DNA from: Apostichopus japonicus
Lineage: Eukaryota; Echinodermata; Holothuroidea; Aspidochirotida; Stichopodidae
Direction: 5' to 3'
Assembly (NCBI RefSeq): GCF_037975245.1
Contig: NC_092582.1
Coordinates: forward strand, 22,964,577-23,028,576
DNA: 64,000 bases
Shown here: positions 12,370 to 24,047 of the stretch, piece by piece
Position numbering within the stretch: position 1 is the first letter of the stretch
How the letters are laid out: every line of letters starts with the position of its first letter
Translations under genes and position numbers: made by a program
Notes under the pieces: generated by a model
The model's input: only the letters and a program-made list of their open reading frames with translations
The model's database searches: none
Told to the model about the DNA's origin: nothing

Positions 12370-12940
12370 AGGACTAGTTCAGGTGTCACAAATGTTTATC
12401 TTATATGAAAGAGGACAATAAAAGGAACCCAATAGTGAAGAAATCATTTCAAATATCTTTTTCCGTTTAGGAGATATTCAAGTTTAAAGTTTTATCTGAT
12501 TGTGTAGAAACTGCTGAAATCAGACTAACTGTGACGTCATATCCTCACATTCCTGAAAAGTCTTTGTTATTTTATTAAAATATTTTGTAAGATTTATGAC
12601 TTACAACCAAAAGATACGCCAGGAGATCTCATATGTGTCAAGGGAAGTATTTGAGATTTAACATCTAACGAATGTTTGATTATATTTTTTTAGATTTGTG
12701 AAAAAAAATGTAATTATTTTTTAATGAAATATATTGACACATGTTAAGGAGGTGAGGATGTGACATCACATCCTCACAGTTAGTCTTTCTACACCAGTCA
12801 TTTGCAAAGAAATTTTGAAATCTTCAAAGTGTGATATCTCCTTAACAGAGCATGCTATGATGGTAGTTTCTTCACTATTCTGTTTGTCTTTTTAAGCTCT
12901 TTCATAAAAGATAGACATGTCAGACACCTGAACCAATCCT
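12370..12940. mobile_element. MITE with TTAA target duplication, 571 bp
   Basis: TTAA occurs directly outside both ends (12366-12369 and 12941-12944). The ends are inverted repeats: AGGACTAGTTCAGGTGTC at the left and its near-complement ending CCAATCCT at the right. Inner inverted segments (CCTCACAGTTAGTC-type at both 12530-12550 and 12765-12785) make the whole unit fold back on itself. TTAA duplication is typical of piggyBac and Kolobok DNA transposons; no transposase is encoded. Confidence 0.8.
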
Positions 12941-13284
12941 TTAACTGCATCATTGACTTACTCACTAACCGTGCGCATTGGATGTCCTATACTACACCCA
13001 ACGTATATGGTATACCCAGAGTGCTTAGACTATCGTGAAATTTATCCACAATGATTGTTCAGATTTCGAGCGAATACACGAACGTTTAGTACACCACTTT
13101 TGAGTATGTCATCTCATCCACGCCACCAAGGAGTTTCTAAACCAGACATCATTACGGATTCATCAGTAGTTTTAATATTCCATTCACTTCAACATCTAAA
13201 CATCAACAACAAAAACAACAAAAGCAACAAAATAATAATAAAGATAATTGCAAAGAAAGTAAATTCATCAGAAATGGCAATATA

Positions 13285-13405
13285 CTTAAGTAAAATATAT
13301 GACCTATTTCACTTAAGTAGAATTCAATTAAGCTTAAGTGAAATTACATTCTACTGAAGTGGAATACAATTCTACTGAACTGAAACTGCATTCCACTGAA
13401 GTACA
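13285..13405. repeat. Short degenerate repeats ACTTAAGT / TTCTACTGAA
   Basis: About eight related 10-20-bp motifs, alternating CACTTAAGT, TTCTACTGAA and CATTCCACTGAAGT. They look like a small decayed minisatellite with partial inverted symmetry. No function can be assigned. Confidence 0.6.
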
Positions 13406-13424
13406 AAAAAAAAGAAAGAATTGA

Positions 13425-13650
13425 ATTGATTAATGCATACGTATTTACATATATTTAATCGCATGCGAAGGGTGAAGGCTGCAACGATATCAATATCACC
13501 TTGAGATTATCACAAGTTTTGTTTGCACTCTATAGGCATCTTTAACATATGAGGATTCTAAACTTAGCTACCGAATAAACTAACCAGAGAAACAAAGGTT
13601 GGTAAGTACCACCCCGTGTCGTACGATATATAAATATATATCGTAAGATA
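13425..13650 (+). repeat. Copy of the D2 upstream flank
   Basis: About 225 bp matching 23650-23875 in the same orientation, with landmarks GCATGCGAAGGGTGAA, TTGAGATTATCA, GATTCTAAACTTA and GGTGTCGTA in the same order. At 23.9 kb this flank leads within 200 bp to the D2 5' splice acceptor; here it ends in AT microsatellite. It may mark an old desaturase duplication whose coding part has been lost. Confidence 0.75.
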
Positions 13651-13654
13651 TATA

Positions 13655-13662
13655 TTTAGATT

Positions 13663-13750
<88 letters not shown>

Positions 13751-13798
13751 AATATATATATTATATATATATATATATAAATATATATATATATAATA

Positions 13799-13838
<40 letters not shown>

Positions 13839-13865
13839 ATATATATATATATATATATAATATAA
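13655..13865. repeat. (TA)n microsatellite, about 210 bp
   Basis: Nearly pure TA with a few AATAT and ATTCAATA interruptions. It directly abuts the 3' end of the RTE-like LINE fragment. No coding sense. Confidence 0.95.
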
Positions 13866-13869
13866 TTCA

Positions 13870-15022
13870 ATCTTCTTTCTAGCCTATTTCCATCCACTGC
13901 AGGATGAAGGCCTCTTCATCGATTCCATTTCCATCTGTCCTGTGCTCTCCTTTGCCATAGAACACCTGTAAATTCTCTGAGTTCATCTGTCCATCTTCTA
14001 CTCTGCCTGCATGCCTCTCCTTCTGACACAAGTTCTTGGGGTCCAGTTGGTAATTTTCTTTGTCCATCAGTTATCATGTTGCCTGGCCAAATGGCCGGCC
14101 CAACGCCATTTCTTGACTTTGATTTCCTTTATGATGTCTTGGACATTGGTTTTCTCTCTTAAGTTTTGGTTGGTTACTCTGTCTCTCCTTGTGACTCCAA
14201 TCATGATTTTTTCCATCGCCCTCTCTGTCACTCTCAACTTCTTTTCCAGTTTTGTTGTTGTCCAGGTCTCCGCACCAAATGATAGTACAGGAATTATGCA
14301 CTGGTTGAAGCCTTGTTTCTTCAGTGATGTTGGAAGGTCCTGGTCACGGAAATGAAGCTTAGTTTGCCAAATTTGACCCATGCTAGTTGGATTCTTCTGT
14401 TTACCTCTCCCTGTGTTTCATTGTTGAGGGAGATCCTTTTGCCCAAGTAGATGTAACTGTCCACCTCTTCTATCTCTATCCCCTGTACTGTAATCTGATG
14501 TCCTCTTATTCTGTCACCCATCATTACTTTAGTCTTTTTGATATCCATATTGAGTCCTGCCTTTCTGCTTTCTCTGGCTAGTTCTTACATCATTGCCTGC
14601 AGCTCTTGTGGTTGGTGACTTAGAAGAAGTATGTCATCAGCAAATCTTAGATGGGTCAGGTGTTCACCATCCACTGCAATTCCTTTTGATTGCCAGTCTA
14701 GATTCCTGAAGGCATTTTCCAAGGCTGCAGTAAAGAGTTTAGGAGAGATTGGATCGCCCTGCCTCACACCTTTCAGAATTTTGAAGATGTTGGTTTTGTC
14801 TCCTTCCAGATGAATTCTTGCACTGGAGTCTCTATAGATGGCTTTCACCAGACGAATGTATTTCTTATCTGTGATCTGGTCTTCCAATGCATGAAGCAAG
14901 GACTGGTGGTCGAGGCTATCAAATGCTTTTACATAATCTATGAAGCCCAGACAAAGATTAAACCGGTATTCCTTAGCTTTCTCAATCACCTGGCTTAGGG
15001 TGTGAAGGTGGTCTGATGTCCG
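13870..15022 (-). mobile_element. RTE-like non-LTR retrotransposon, 5'-truncated and frameshifted
   Basis: Minus-strand reverse transcriptase is readable in three pieces. Within 14585-15022 the palm holds [13 protein letters not shown] and the catalytic FADD box. 14321-14548 has the YLGKRIS motif region. 14067-14381 has the tail with RWAGHLARQ, and the last part (13879-14067) continues to a terminal EEAFILQW. This order and tail are typical of RTE-clade elements. Endonuclease and the N-terminal part of the RT are missing: the open frame runs into TA microsatellite at 15023. At least two frame breaks make it dead. AATATAATTCAAT occurs beside both ends (about 13858 and 15090) and could be part of a target duplication. 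Confidence 0.85.
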
Positions 15023-15030
15023 GAAGCCTG

Positions 15031-15096
<66 letters not shown>

Positions 15097-15144
15097 ATTC
15101 AATATATATATATATATATATGTGTATGTATATATGTATGTATG

Positions 15145-15230
<86 letters not shown>

Positions 15231-15232
15231 AC
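15023..15232. repeat. (TA)n microsatellite at the 5' end of the LINE fragment
   Basis: TA and TATG runs of about 200 bp, interrupted by AATATAATTCAAT and GTATGTATATATG. The Tyr/Ile-rich frames through it are artefacts of the repeat. Confidence 0.95.
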
Positions 15233-15807
15233 ATTCTCAATCGAATGTTTCTGTAGACTGAAGTGATTTTCAACAGGTTTGTTGATCTTGTTTGTTTTGA
15301 TCGTCGATCTATGTTGAGTCAGTCTCATTCTTAGAGTGTCTTTCGACTCTCAAGGTCTATTCTACGTTGCAAATATTACAGTAGATGTAGCAAGTGACAT
15401 TTTTAGATAGGCAGTTTATAGTCTGCTCGATTATTCGAAACGTGGGTTGTCATATAGGTTGCTCTGAAAGGCCCCGGTCTTGCAATGTTGTGTACAGGGC
15501 AATGATCCCGTAGTTTCTGTTTTGTGCAGTGTCTCTGATGAGGGTCATCCTGAAAACAAAAATGCCCGAACTGAAATGTCCTGTATAGGTTCCTATAGAT
15601 ATTTCAAGTATTGGGTTTAACTGCATGCAGAAAATTCTACTCCCATACATAATGCAGTCTATCATTGAACATGGCGACAAAAATCAATTTGCCTACAAAA
15701 GGGAGTTTCATGCACCGATGCCATACTTACTCTTGTACATGACATCGTTTGGGGGTTAAATCAGAAAGACACAACATTGTCAAAAGTCCTTTTTCTTAGA
15801 TTTTTTT

Positions 15808-17455
15808 TTAAGCGCATTTAATACGGTATTGCCTAATCGCCTAATTCAAGATCTATGTAGCTTTATTGAAGAACCATGGCGTATTCATTGGCTTTCAAAC
15901 TTTGTACAAGGCTGGTCTAGGCAAGTGAGATTACAGAAGGGATTTTCTTCTAAATCGGATATTAAAATTGGCGTTCCTCAAGGGGGTCCTCTATCGGCTC
16001 TACTTTTCACCATTTACACGGATGAGATACGCTCAGGTTCCAACTGCAATGTTATTAAGTATGCAGATGATACTGCTGCTTCCTGCAGAATCAGTAAAAG
16101 CACACACAGTAAAGATCAAGATGATTATCAATATACTTTATTTCTAGAATTGTTAGCTTGTGTGAGCAGAAAAATCTCATTTTGAATCCAAATAAATCAA
16201 AAGAAATCTTGTTTGAAAATATAAATGTTAAGCACAAAGGTTTAATGAATGTTAAAGAACAGAGAACTATAATTCAGGGCTCGTGCGTTGACACGTACCT
16301 CTTGCACTATGTATCTAGGAGTGTGCATTGACGATAAGTTAACTTTGACAAATCATATCTCGAAAATGTTAGCTAAAGTGTATTATATTGTTTCGACAAT
16401 ATAGCATTCAATGTCCGATACTTCTCCAGTGATACAATAGAAAGGGTGTTCGCGGCGTCTGTCTTGCCGATCCTAGTATATGCGGTTCCAGTATGGTATC
16501 ATTTTGTACACGTTAAAGATAAGAGAAGAATAAGAAGTTTCCTCAAATTGTGTTCAAAAATTTTCAGGCTTAATTATGAGAATCTTGTACATAGAGTCAA
16601 TGAATCTGCTAGGAATGAATTTATACGACTTGTCAAAAATTTTCAAACTACTAACGAACATCCTCTACACTCCCAGCTCAACTCTCTGTGCAATAAAACA
16701 AATTATAATTTGAAAAACCAAATATCACGCCATCTTTTAGAATTATACTCCTTAAGAACTCTATTATTTACAGAGCAGCTCTTTTTGTACAAAAGGGCTC
16801 CTTAGATCCTTTATTGCAGCTTTTTGATAATGTTTTAGAACTTTTACTCTTTAAGAACTCGTTTTATTTACAGAGCAGCCACTTTTTGTAAACTGGTAAA
16901 AACAGCTTCTTAGATCCTTTGTTGTAGCTTTTTATGTTTCATCAGTGGCGTAGGAAGGTACTTTTGAGTAGGGGGGAGGGGCTGAAGACTGATGGCCGGC
17001 CTGGGGGAGGGGTCTAAAGGGAGGGATGTCCCCCTCCCCTTTGGATTTTTTTTGCATTTCCAGGTGGCCTCAGATGCAATTTGGTGCAATATAGCACACT
17101 TCAACCCACCCACTCCATTTTGTATATAATTTTGCATTTTCACCTGGCCTTAGATGCAATTTGGTGCTCCAAATGAGATTTTTTTCTCATTTGCAAATGA
17201 AAAAGGGGTTTTCTGACTTGCGAAGCGGGGGGGGGGGGGCGGAATGATACTTCCGCCCCTCCATACTTTTCACTGGGGGGGCTGGCGCCCCCAGCCCCCC
17301 CGGTTCCTACGCCCTTGTGTTTCATTATTAACTTAATCTCATAAACTTTTATATGTCTTAACCTGTATTTTGATGTTCTGTATATATTGTTATATTTTTT
17401 ATCCTATTGATAAATTTCTCTGTAAATTTATACTGGAATAAAGGAATTAAAAAAA
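15808..17455 (+). mobile_element. Second non-LTR retrotransposon fragment (YADD type), with poly(A) tail
   Basis: Plus-strand RT remains begin inside motif A (AFNTVLPNRL), then GVPQGGPLSALLFTIYTDEI and the catalytic YADD box (within 15829-16185). After frame breaks near 16185 and 16330 the C-terminal part is open again at 16446-16805. The 3' UTR is interrupted by a hAT-type MITE at 16943-17317. The element ends in GGAATAAAGGAATT and a poly(A) run at about 17449-17461. The motif set suits the CR1/L2/Rex-like group and differs from the nearby FADD element. It also carries a tandem duplication of about 120 bp near 16745-16930. 5'-truncated and inactive. Confidence 0.8.
16943..17317 (+). mobile_element. 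hAT-type MITE, copy 1, nested in the LINE 3' UTR
   Basis: 375 bp starting CAGTGGCGTAGGAAGG and ending GGTTCCTACGCCCTTG, flanked by a perfect 8-bp duplication TGTTTCAT (16935-16942 and 17318-17325). Eight-bp duplications and CA(G/A) ends are the hAT signature. Same family as 31999-32365 and 40036-40410. No transposase. Confidence 0.93.
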
Positions 17456-17461
17456 AAAAAA

Positions 17462-18057
17462 TAGGTCTTGTGAAAGATTGTCAAATATCGTATATATGTG
17501 CAGCGTATTAATTTGATGAATTACAATTTTATATTGACTAAACTCGCCAGGTCTGCTCAAACTAATAAAAAAAAAACGCATGCAGAAAACTACTCAGTTA
17601 TAGACAAACCTTCATATTAAATTCAAGATGCTCCTCAAGTTAAGAAAAGAAAAAAGGAAAAAAAAACTGATACAGCTTTAGTTCGTTCTCTTGTTCTATT
17701 TATATTGTATACAATTTCTTATCATAGATTAGTATTAGATACTTAAAAACCCACAACCACTCAAAATATCCAAATTTAGCAAATGCAAACCTAATTATCT
17801 CGCAACCTGATAATTCTATTTTTATAAAACAAATAAAGCCTGACCAGTACCGAACAGTATCTTGACCGTTAACCAGATAAGAAGTATACTGAAAGGATAA
17901 GAAACGAGGCTTACAAACTAAGGATTTCAAGCTTAAAGGCAGTGTCACAATTTTTTTTTTTGTGAAATACTGTGTTGTGTTTAACAATGCATAGATTACG
18001 TAGACATAGACATAATGATATATTCTTTACAGGCCTATATCTATCTATCTATCTATC

Positions 18058-18096
<39 letters not shown>

Positions 18097-18789
18097 ATGT
18101 ATATATATATATATATATATATTACGTAAATCCAGTCTTTGATGTTGTTTTTTGTTTACCGATAGTCTTATACTAACAGTGTGTATTTATCGCTAAGAAG
18201 AGCTTATCGTTAATCCTGATAGAGTTTGTAAAATAAGCGCCCGTCGCAACCTACGGAACAGTAATTTATATTATCCGAACATGTGTAGAACATCCAAACC
18301 AGCCAGACACCCGGCAGCATTGCTTTCACCTTTTGTAGTGTGTAAAAACTATTATAGCTTTTCAAAAGAGAAGTTTTAATCCTGGGGATATTTTGGCTGC
18401 TGACCCCATGATAATTATAACAAGATATGCAGGATATATGTAGTTTATATTTTATATGCAGGTCATATGATATATGCAGGTAGTATGATATATGCAGGTC
18501 ATACGGTATAGGTCATAAGTTACATGTTTTGCTAACTTGTGTGTACCTTTCAATTAATTTAAAATAATATATAGATATATATTCTTTATTTTGAAGTTCC
18601 GTTCGATCGTGCATGCCAAAGAGGTTATTACTGAAGAACCATTGTTGAAAATGATTTAGCTTTGATGAAGAAATGATAACCAAACTTGGCATGATTCAGA
18701 ATGAAGAATCAAAACTTGATGTTGACAATATATCTTGAATTATTGAAAACATCTACAGCAAAAAGCTAAGACAATGAAAAAGAAAAGAA
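17462..18789. other. Intergenic, no gene seen
   Basis: AT-rich DNA with a compound microsatellite (TATC, TA, TG, TA) at about 18037-18122 and short ATGCAGGTCATATGATAT-like repeats at about 18425-18520. No ORF with recognisable content. Confidence 0.5.
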
Positions 18790-19480
<691 letters not shown>

Positions 19481-19484
19481 GTAA

Positions 19485-20500
19485 AAACAAGAATGAACTA
19501 TGAGTAGCAAATGAAATGAAACAATAAAGAGAGAAAGAAAGATTCAAAACGTTCATCTTTTTCCTCAAATATAAAACTACATAATTACCAAATTTGACAA
19601 CAAAAAAAGTTTCATAAATAGGGAGTGAGACGCTAACCGTTATGAGCATATATACCACAATGGTCACCCTTTAAGCAGGTGATGAAACAAAGTAAGCAGC
19701 ATAATGTAGACAAAGGGCATTTACACCTTACTTAACCTTTGTACATCTTCAACGTTATCAAATTATTGACAAGATGATAATAACAAAACTGAGCCGTTGG
19801 CTTTAATTTTAGAATATCTCGGTTTTTTTTTAAGAATTCGCTTGTGTATCAGTGACCAGCTGTTTTGAAGGTGAAGGATCTTGTTCCCATGTACCTAATA
19901 CATCGGTAGGTTATATGTAAGTCATATTACAGTAACAAACACATGTCCATCACCACCTTATACCAGTTTACATTCATATACATTTTTGAGATTTAGACTA
20001 CCGTATGGTGGGTGAAATTTCGAACCACTGATGCTCTTCCACACCTCATGAATATTCATTTGCTGATGTTCTCGTGGCACTTGAGGATTGGCTGTCTCCT
20101 ACAGCCAAATCCTCACGTGACAGTATTTCTCAAGAAAACCGTTTTGTACACAGTTTAATATGTCGAGCAATGTCATCATGCATGATACAGCCCAATGAAT
20201 GACGTATCTTGTGGACCGGGAAAACCCTATGCATGGTTAGGGTGAACCCCTAGGGTTAACCCTAACTCGCGAAATACTGCATCTAATGTAGTATTATACA
20301 ATACCGTACTTCTTGAGGCAATGCAACTTGCCACATTATAACTTATCTTGAGAGATGAAAAAAACTTGAGGTCTTGGTGTCTCCTAACATCCATGATGGA
20401 TAAAGAAAACATTCTATAATGTACTTCAATGTCTCGCTTTTTCATAGCACTCGAAATCACAGTATGAGGAGTACACATATCACCTTTCTATCAGGTATAT
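19485..20500. other. Intergenic, no gene seen
   Basis: Unique sequence. At about 20075-20123 there is a short hairpin (GAGGATTGGCTGT against ACAGCCAAATCCTCA, one bulge) and at 20236-20268 repeated AACCCTA-like text (GGTTAGGGTGAACCCCTAGG). No coding signal. Confidence 0.4.
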
Positions 20501-20680
20501 ATGATTGTCCCTCCACTGTTTATATCCTACCTCTCCTCTTCCTCTGTTGGTTTCTTTCTTTCTTCTCTCCATCCCTTGTCTACTAATCCCCTTACATCTA
20601 TCTCTTTGTGGACACCATGCTCATTAACCTGTCTGTTTTCTGTGCGTGATTTTGTCCCTTCTGTTACTGTTACTTGTCAT

Positions 20681-20725
20681 TTGGCCTTTCAAGAAGATCC
20701 TGCTAGGATCGAAACGTCAGGCCAA
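20681..20725 (+). ncRNA. Decayed hammerhead-ribozyme-like motif
   Basis: Reads as the type I hammerhead order: stem I TTGGCCT (20681-20687) pairs perfectly with AGGCCAA (20719-20725); a stem II hairpin GATCCT/AGGATC; then GAAA and CGTC. The CUGANGA core is replaced by TTCAAGA, so two core bases are changed and cleavage is not expected. An intact-core relative is at 29005-29045. Such motifs are carried by Penelope-like elements and retrozymes; the pyrimidine-rich DNA just upstream (20510-20680) may be part of the same remnant. Confidence 0.4.
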
Positions 20726-20754
20726 CTTACTTTTACACATATCAGATATAAGGT

Positions 20755-20835
20755 TAGGAACTGTTCATACTGTCAGTACGAGTGCTTTGAAGCATGATAG
20801 TGGAGGACAGTTATATAGTGGTATTAGCATTAGGA
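20755..20835 (+). mobile_element. Fragment of the CCAGTTGGG MITE family
   Basis: GTTAGGAACTGTTCATACTG, CAGTACGAGTGCTTTGAAGC and a following TATAGTGGTATTAGCA match the right part of the copy at 22629-22832. The left part and both terminal repeats are missing. Confidence 0.65.
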
Positions 20836-22628
20836 TTTTGTCCGTCCTTATCTCACGTCTAAGAGCCTATACAGTTACCACATTGTCACAACTTATGCAA
20901 GATTTCACCACAAGCTTCACCGAAATGTCATCCTGGGTGATGCAACTTGACAACAAACCGCTGTTTTAAAGAAAAACAACTGCAAAAAAAAAAAAAAATT
21001 GAGCTCGAATGCATAGATAACAGAAGTGCCAGAAATAGACGTTTCTTGACCACAGTTTGCTAAAATTAAGACCAAAATAAACATTGTGCTAACAGTGTTT
21101 GTTTGATTAGAAGAAGCAGACCCGGTGACCCTATAGCTTATTACCACGATAGTTAATTACACGCGCGAAGGTTATCGGCAACTGTTTCGAAAATGGAAAA
21201 AATAGTTTTATCTCTTACACCTTCATATCAGGGGGGCGTATCCCAAGCTGGACAGACAACTTGATATAAAACCAAATCATTTCTTAAGTCTTAACCACAA
21301 TTGATCTCATCAGAATCCAACATCGTGTCCAACGAGCAACTGACAACTTATTAGTTCCTTGTATCATCCAGTTGATCTGTATTGGTTAGTACTCATTTTT
21401 CTATCTTATTTTTTCTTTTTCAAATAACTGTTTCATTCTTTTATGTTTGTAATTTTCGGTGCCAAGTATATTTGTGTTATCTCGTCTGTGGGTACTTCAG
21501 TCCAGGGGTGTAGAAAGCTCCCACGATGCGTACTTGAGTACTTTATGGTGGACAAGGGTCGGGTCAAGGATTTTAAAAAGGGGTCGTTGAAGCCGATTCT
21601 CATTTACGGGCGGGGGGGGGGGGGTGAGGGGTTATCTGTGGCATATTTAGGCTAAAGGCCTATAATTAGAAGTCTACACGCACTACACACTAATAGCTAC
21701 TTTTATTTTATTGTTTGTGGAGAGGGGGATTTGATAGGAGGTGGTGTACGCCCATACACTCCCTGGGGCCACGCCTGGTGGGTTGACGGTCCAGAAAGCA
21801 GTCGTGGATTAGAAACACTTCAACAGAAGGATATCATATTGTGTGTGCCCATCAGGGTGGTTTTTAAAATGGCAACTTTACGGCAATCTTCTTTAGACTT
21901 TTTATGTGTATTTATCCAATACTTAATGTAAGCCTATTTACTAACAGATATACTTTGAAAAAAACATTAAATTATGACATGTTAATGTTATTCAAGAGCA
22001 TCCCACTTGAATCGTCCACCATGGCGATGGAGTGCTCCCCCGAATATCAACCCCTGCCTCTCCCCCACACCCAACCTGTTCCTACACATATGAAATCATA
22101 GGTCGTAAATGATTTTATTATTTATTAAGATATGCACAAATTTGAGGCATCTCTGAAACAGAGGCGCAACCACGTACACTTCTGGTGGCGGGGGCTTTTA
22201 AAAACAATCAGAGAGTTCCATCCCCGCCCCCCCCCCCCCGTTCCCCGCTGGCAGACAGAATATTACAACTTATCCTATAGTGCAGTACAAATATATATAT
22301 ATATATAACATGTTAATGCGGTAGAGCCTAAACAATCGGAAATTCTTCAATATTGTTTCAAATTATAGCACCATTTTACAAAAAATTACCTTATACCCCC
22401 CTCCCTCCCCAACTCCCTGAACGACTTAGCACCTGAGCCCCCCCCCCTTTCCAGTAAGTTTGTACCCCAGCTCTGATAATTTCAAACTGGTTTGCACTAA
22501 TTTTACCAAACTTTGCAGCTTCTGTAAAATCTCGTTTTTACGTTGTTACCACTATTAAGCTGTTCTCTGACTATAGTGACTGTTAACTTTGTCTACATGC
22601 ATATGCATTTCCTTAAAATAATGCACAC
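20836..22628. other. Intergenic, no gene seen
   Basis: Mixed unique and low-complexity DNA, including a G run at about 21610-21622, a C run at about 22226-22239 and a short TA run at 22291-22306. A patch at 21500-21790 begins CAGGGGTGTAGAAAGC, resembling the start of a hAT end, but I find no matching right end or target duplication. Confidence 0.4.
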
Positions 22629-22832
22629 CCAGTTGGGAGAATTGTTTCTATACTGTACTGTCATTGTCCCGCTTCAGAGCACTCGTATTGTCAGTACGAG
22701 CAGTATGAATATCATGTTTCTATTATAGATCAAGGTTAGGAACTGTTTGTACTGTCAATGACAGTGCTCTGAAGCAGGATGTTGAAGAACAATATAGAGA
22801 GGTATTAGCAGTTAGGAAATGTTCCAAACTGG
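22629..22832 (+). mobile_element. CCAGTTGGG MITE, copy a
   Basis: About 204 bp from CCAGTTGGGAGAATTG to GTTCCAAACTGG, with internal inverted segments around GCTTCAGAGCACTCGTATTG and ACAGTGCTCTGAAGC. Same family as 42482-42672, 52999-53185 and 54184-54386. The target duplication is unclear. Confidence 0.75.
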
Positions 22833-23649
22833 CTGTAATGCAACATTGGTACAGTAAGAAAGAAAGGCCCGTGCGTTAAAGCGTGCCAATTTTTCCCATT
22901 GCTTAGTTTGTTATTAAAAATATATTTGTCTCCAGTTAAATGATACTATAGAGTGTCAAACTATTTTCAACAAGAAGAAAGAAAGAAAGAAATTAAAATA
23001 ACTATTTCTCAATTTATGATATGGTCATGGGTGTCCATTATCTAATCACAGTGTGTTTAATCGTTTGACTAAGTAAACAGTAGCGATTAATGATAATTAG
23101 AATCCTTCAGATTGTTGACAAAGGACGAACAATCTCGTGTACATGTACATAAAAGTTGTGAGAAGGCTGTCTGATAATAGCTGTGTTATCAAAGATGACT
23201 AATTAAAGATGGCATGATTATGGACTCAAAGTTTAATTTGCTTACTTTTCTTATAGCCTGCTCAAGAGCATTGTACAAATAAAATGTTAGATAATGCACC
23301 CTAAAAATACATTAAACACGATGTATAGATAGGCCAATTATAGCCTCGTCTCGCTAAAGACCAAATGTGAATAGAAGGTCGGCAGGGTGACTTTGTGTAT
23401 ATATTTGTATATATGTATACAACCATGCACTGAAGAAAAGCTGATTTTGCTCGGAAGCTCTCAAAAAAACCCAAACACTGGCTGATTTATTTCCAATCAC
23501 TCACTTCTACGTCATTTGTGAATGGGTGGGTGGGTATACATATACCCCCGATACATATACTGTCGCGGTAGTCCGTGGAGTGCAAGCTAGTGGATCGAGA
23601 CACATCCAGCAAGAATCATCAATTGTAACACGTGACTAACGACGTAAAT
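22833..23649. other. Intergenic, no gene seen
   Basis: Unique AT-rich sequence upstream of D2. It may contain the D2 promoter and non-coding first exon, but no clear counterpart of the D3/D4 first exon is visible here. Confidence 0.35.
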
Positions 23650-23875
23650 TAATGCATGTGTATTTACATATAGGCTATATTTACTTGCATGCGAAGGGTG
23701 AATGCTGGAACTCGGGACAATATCACTTTGAGATTATCAACAACAAAAACATTGTTTGCATTCTACAGTATCTTGAAAAAAATATGACGATTCTAAACTT
23801 ATAGCCTATACCCGAATCATACTAACGAGGAAGATAGGTTGATTATTAACATCCGGTGTCGTAAGATATATTTAT
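23650..23875 (+). repeat. D2 upstream flank, duplicated at 13425-13650
   Basis: Partner of the 13.4-kb copy, in the same orientation. It ends about 160 bp before the splice acceptor TTTGTAG (ending at 24036) that precedes the D2 start codon, so it lies in the presumed 5' intron or upstream region of D2. Confidence 0.75.
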
Positions 23876-24047
23876 ATACAAACAAACACATATACACACA
23901 TATACATCACATCCTTCATTGAAAGCCCTATATGTGCGATATAGGACTTAAAAAACTGAAATAAAGATAAAATCATACACTATATCTTTGATTCCCTATA
24001 TATATATTTTATTCCTTTTTTCTTTTCTTTTTGTAGATTATTTTAAA

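Noticed and set aside
21502-21790. Another hAT element starting CAGGGGTGTAGAAAGC
   Set aside because: No matching inverted right end or 8-bp duplication could be found.
23988-24047. N-terminal extension of D2 starting at 23988, with a signal-peptide-like hydrophobic stretch
   Set aside because: The segment reads through a pyrimidine tract and AG acceptor (TTTGTAG ending at 24036), so it is intron. The same applies to the extension of D3 from 40540.
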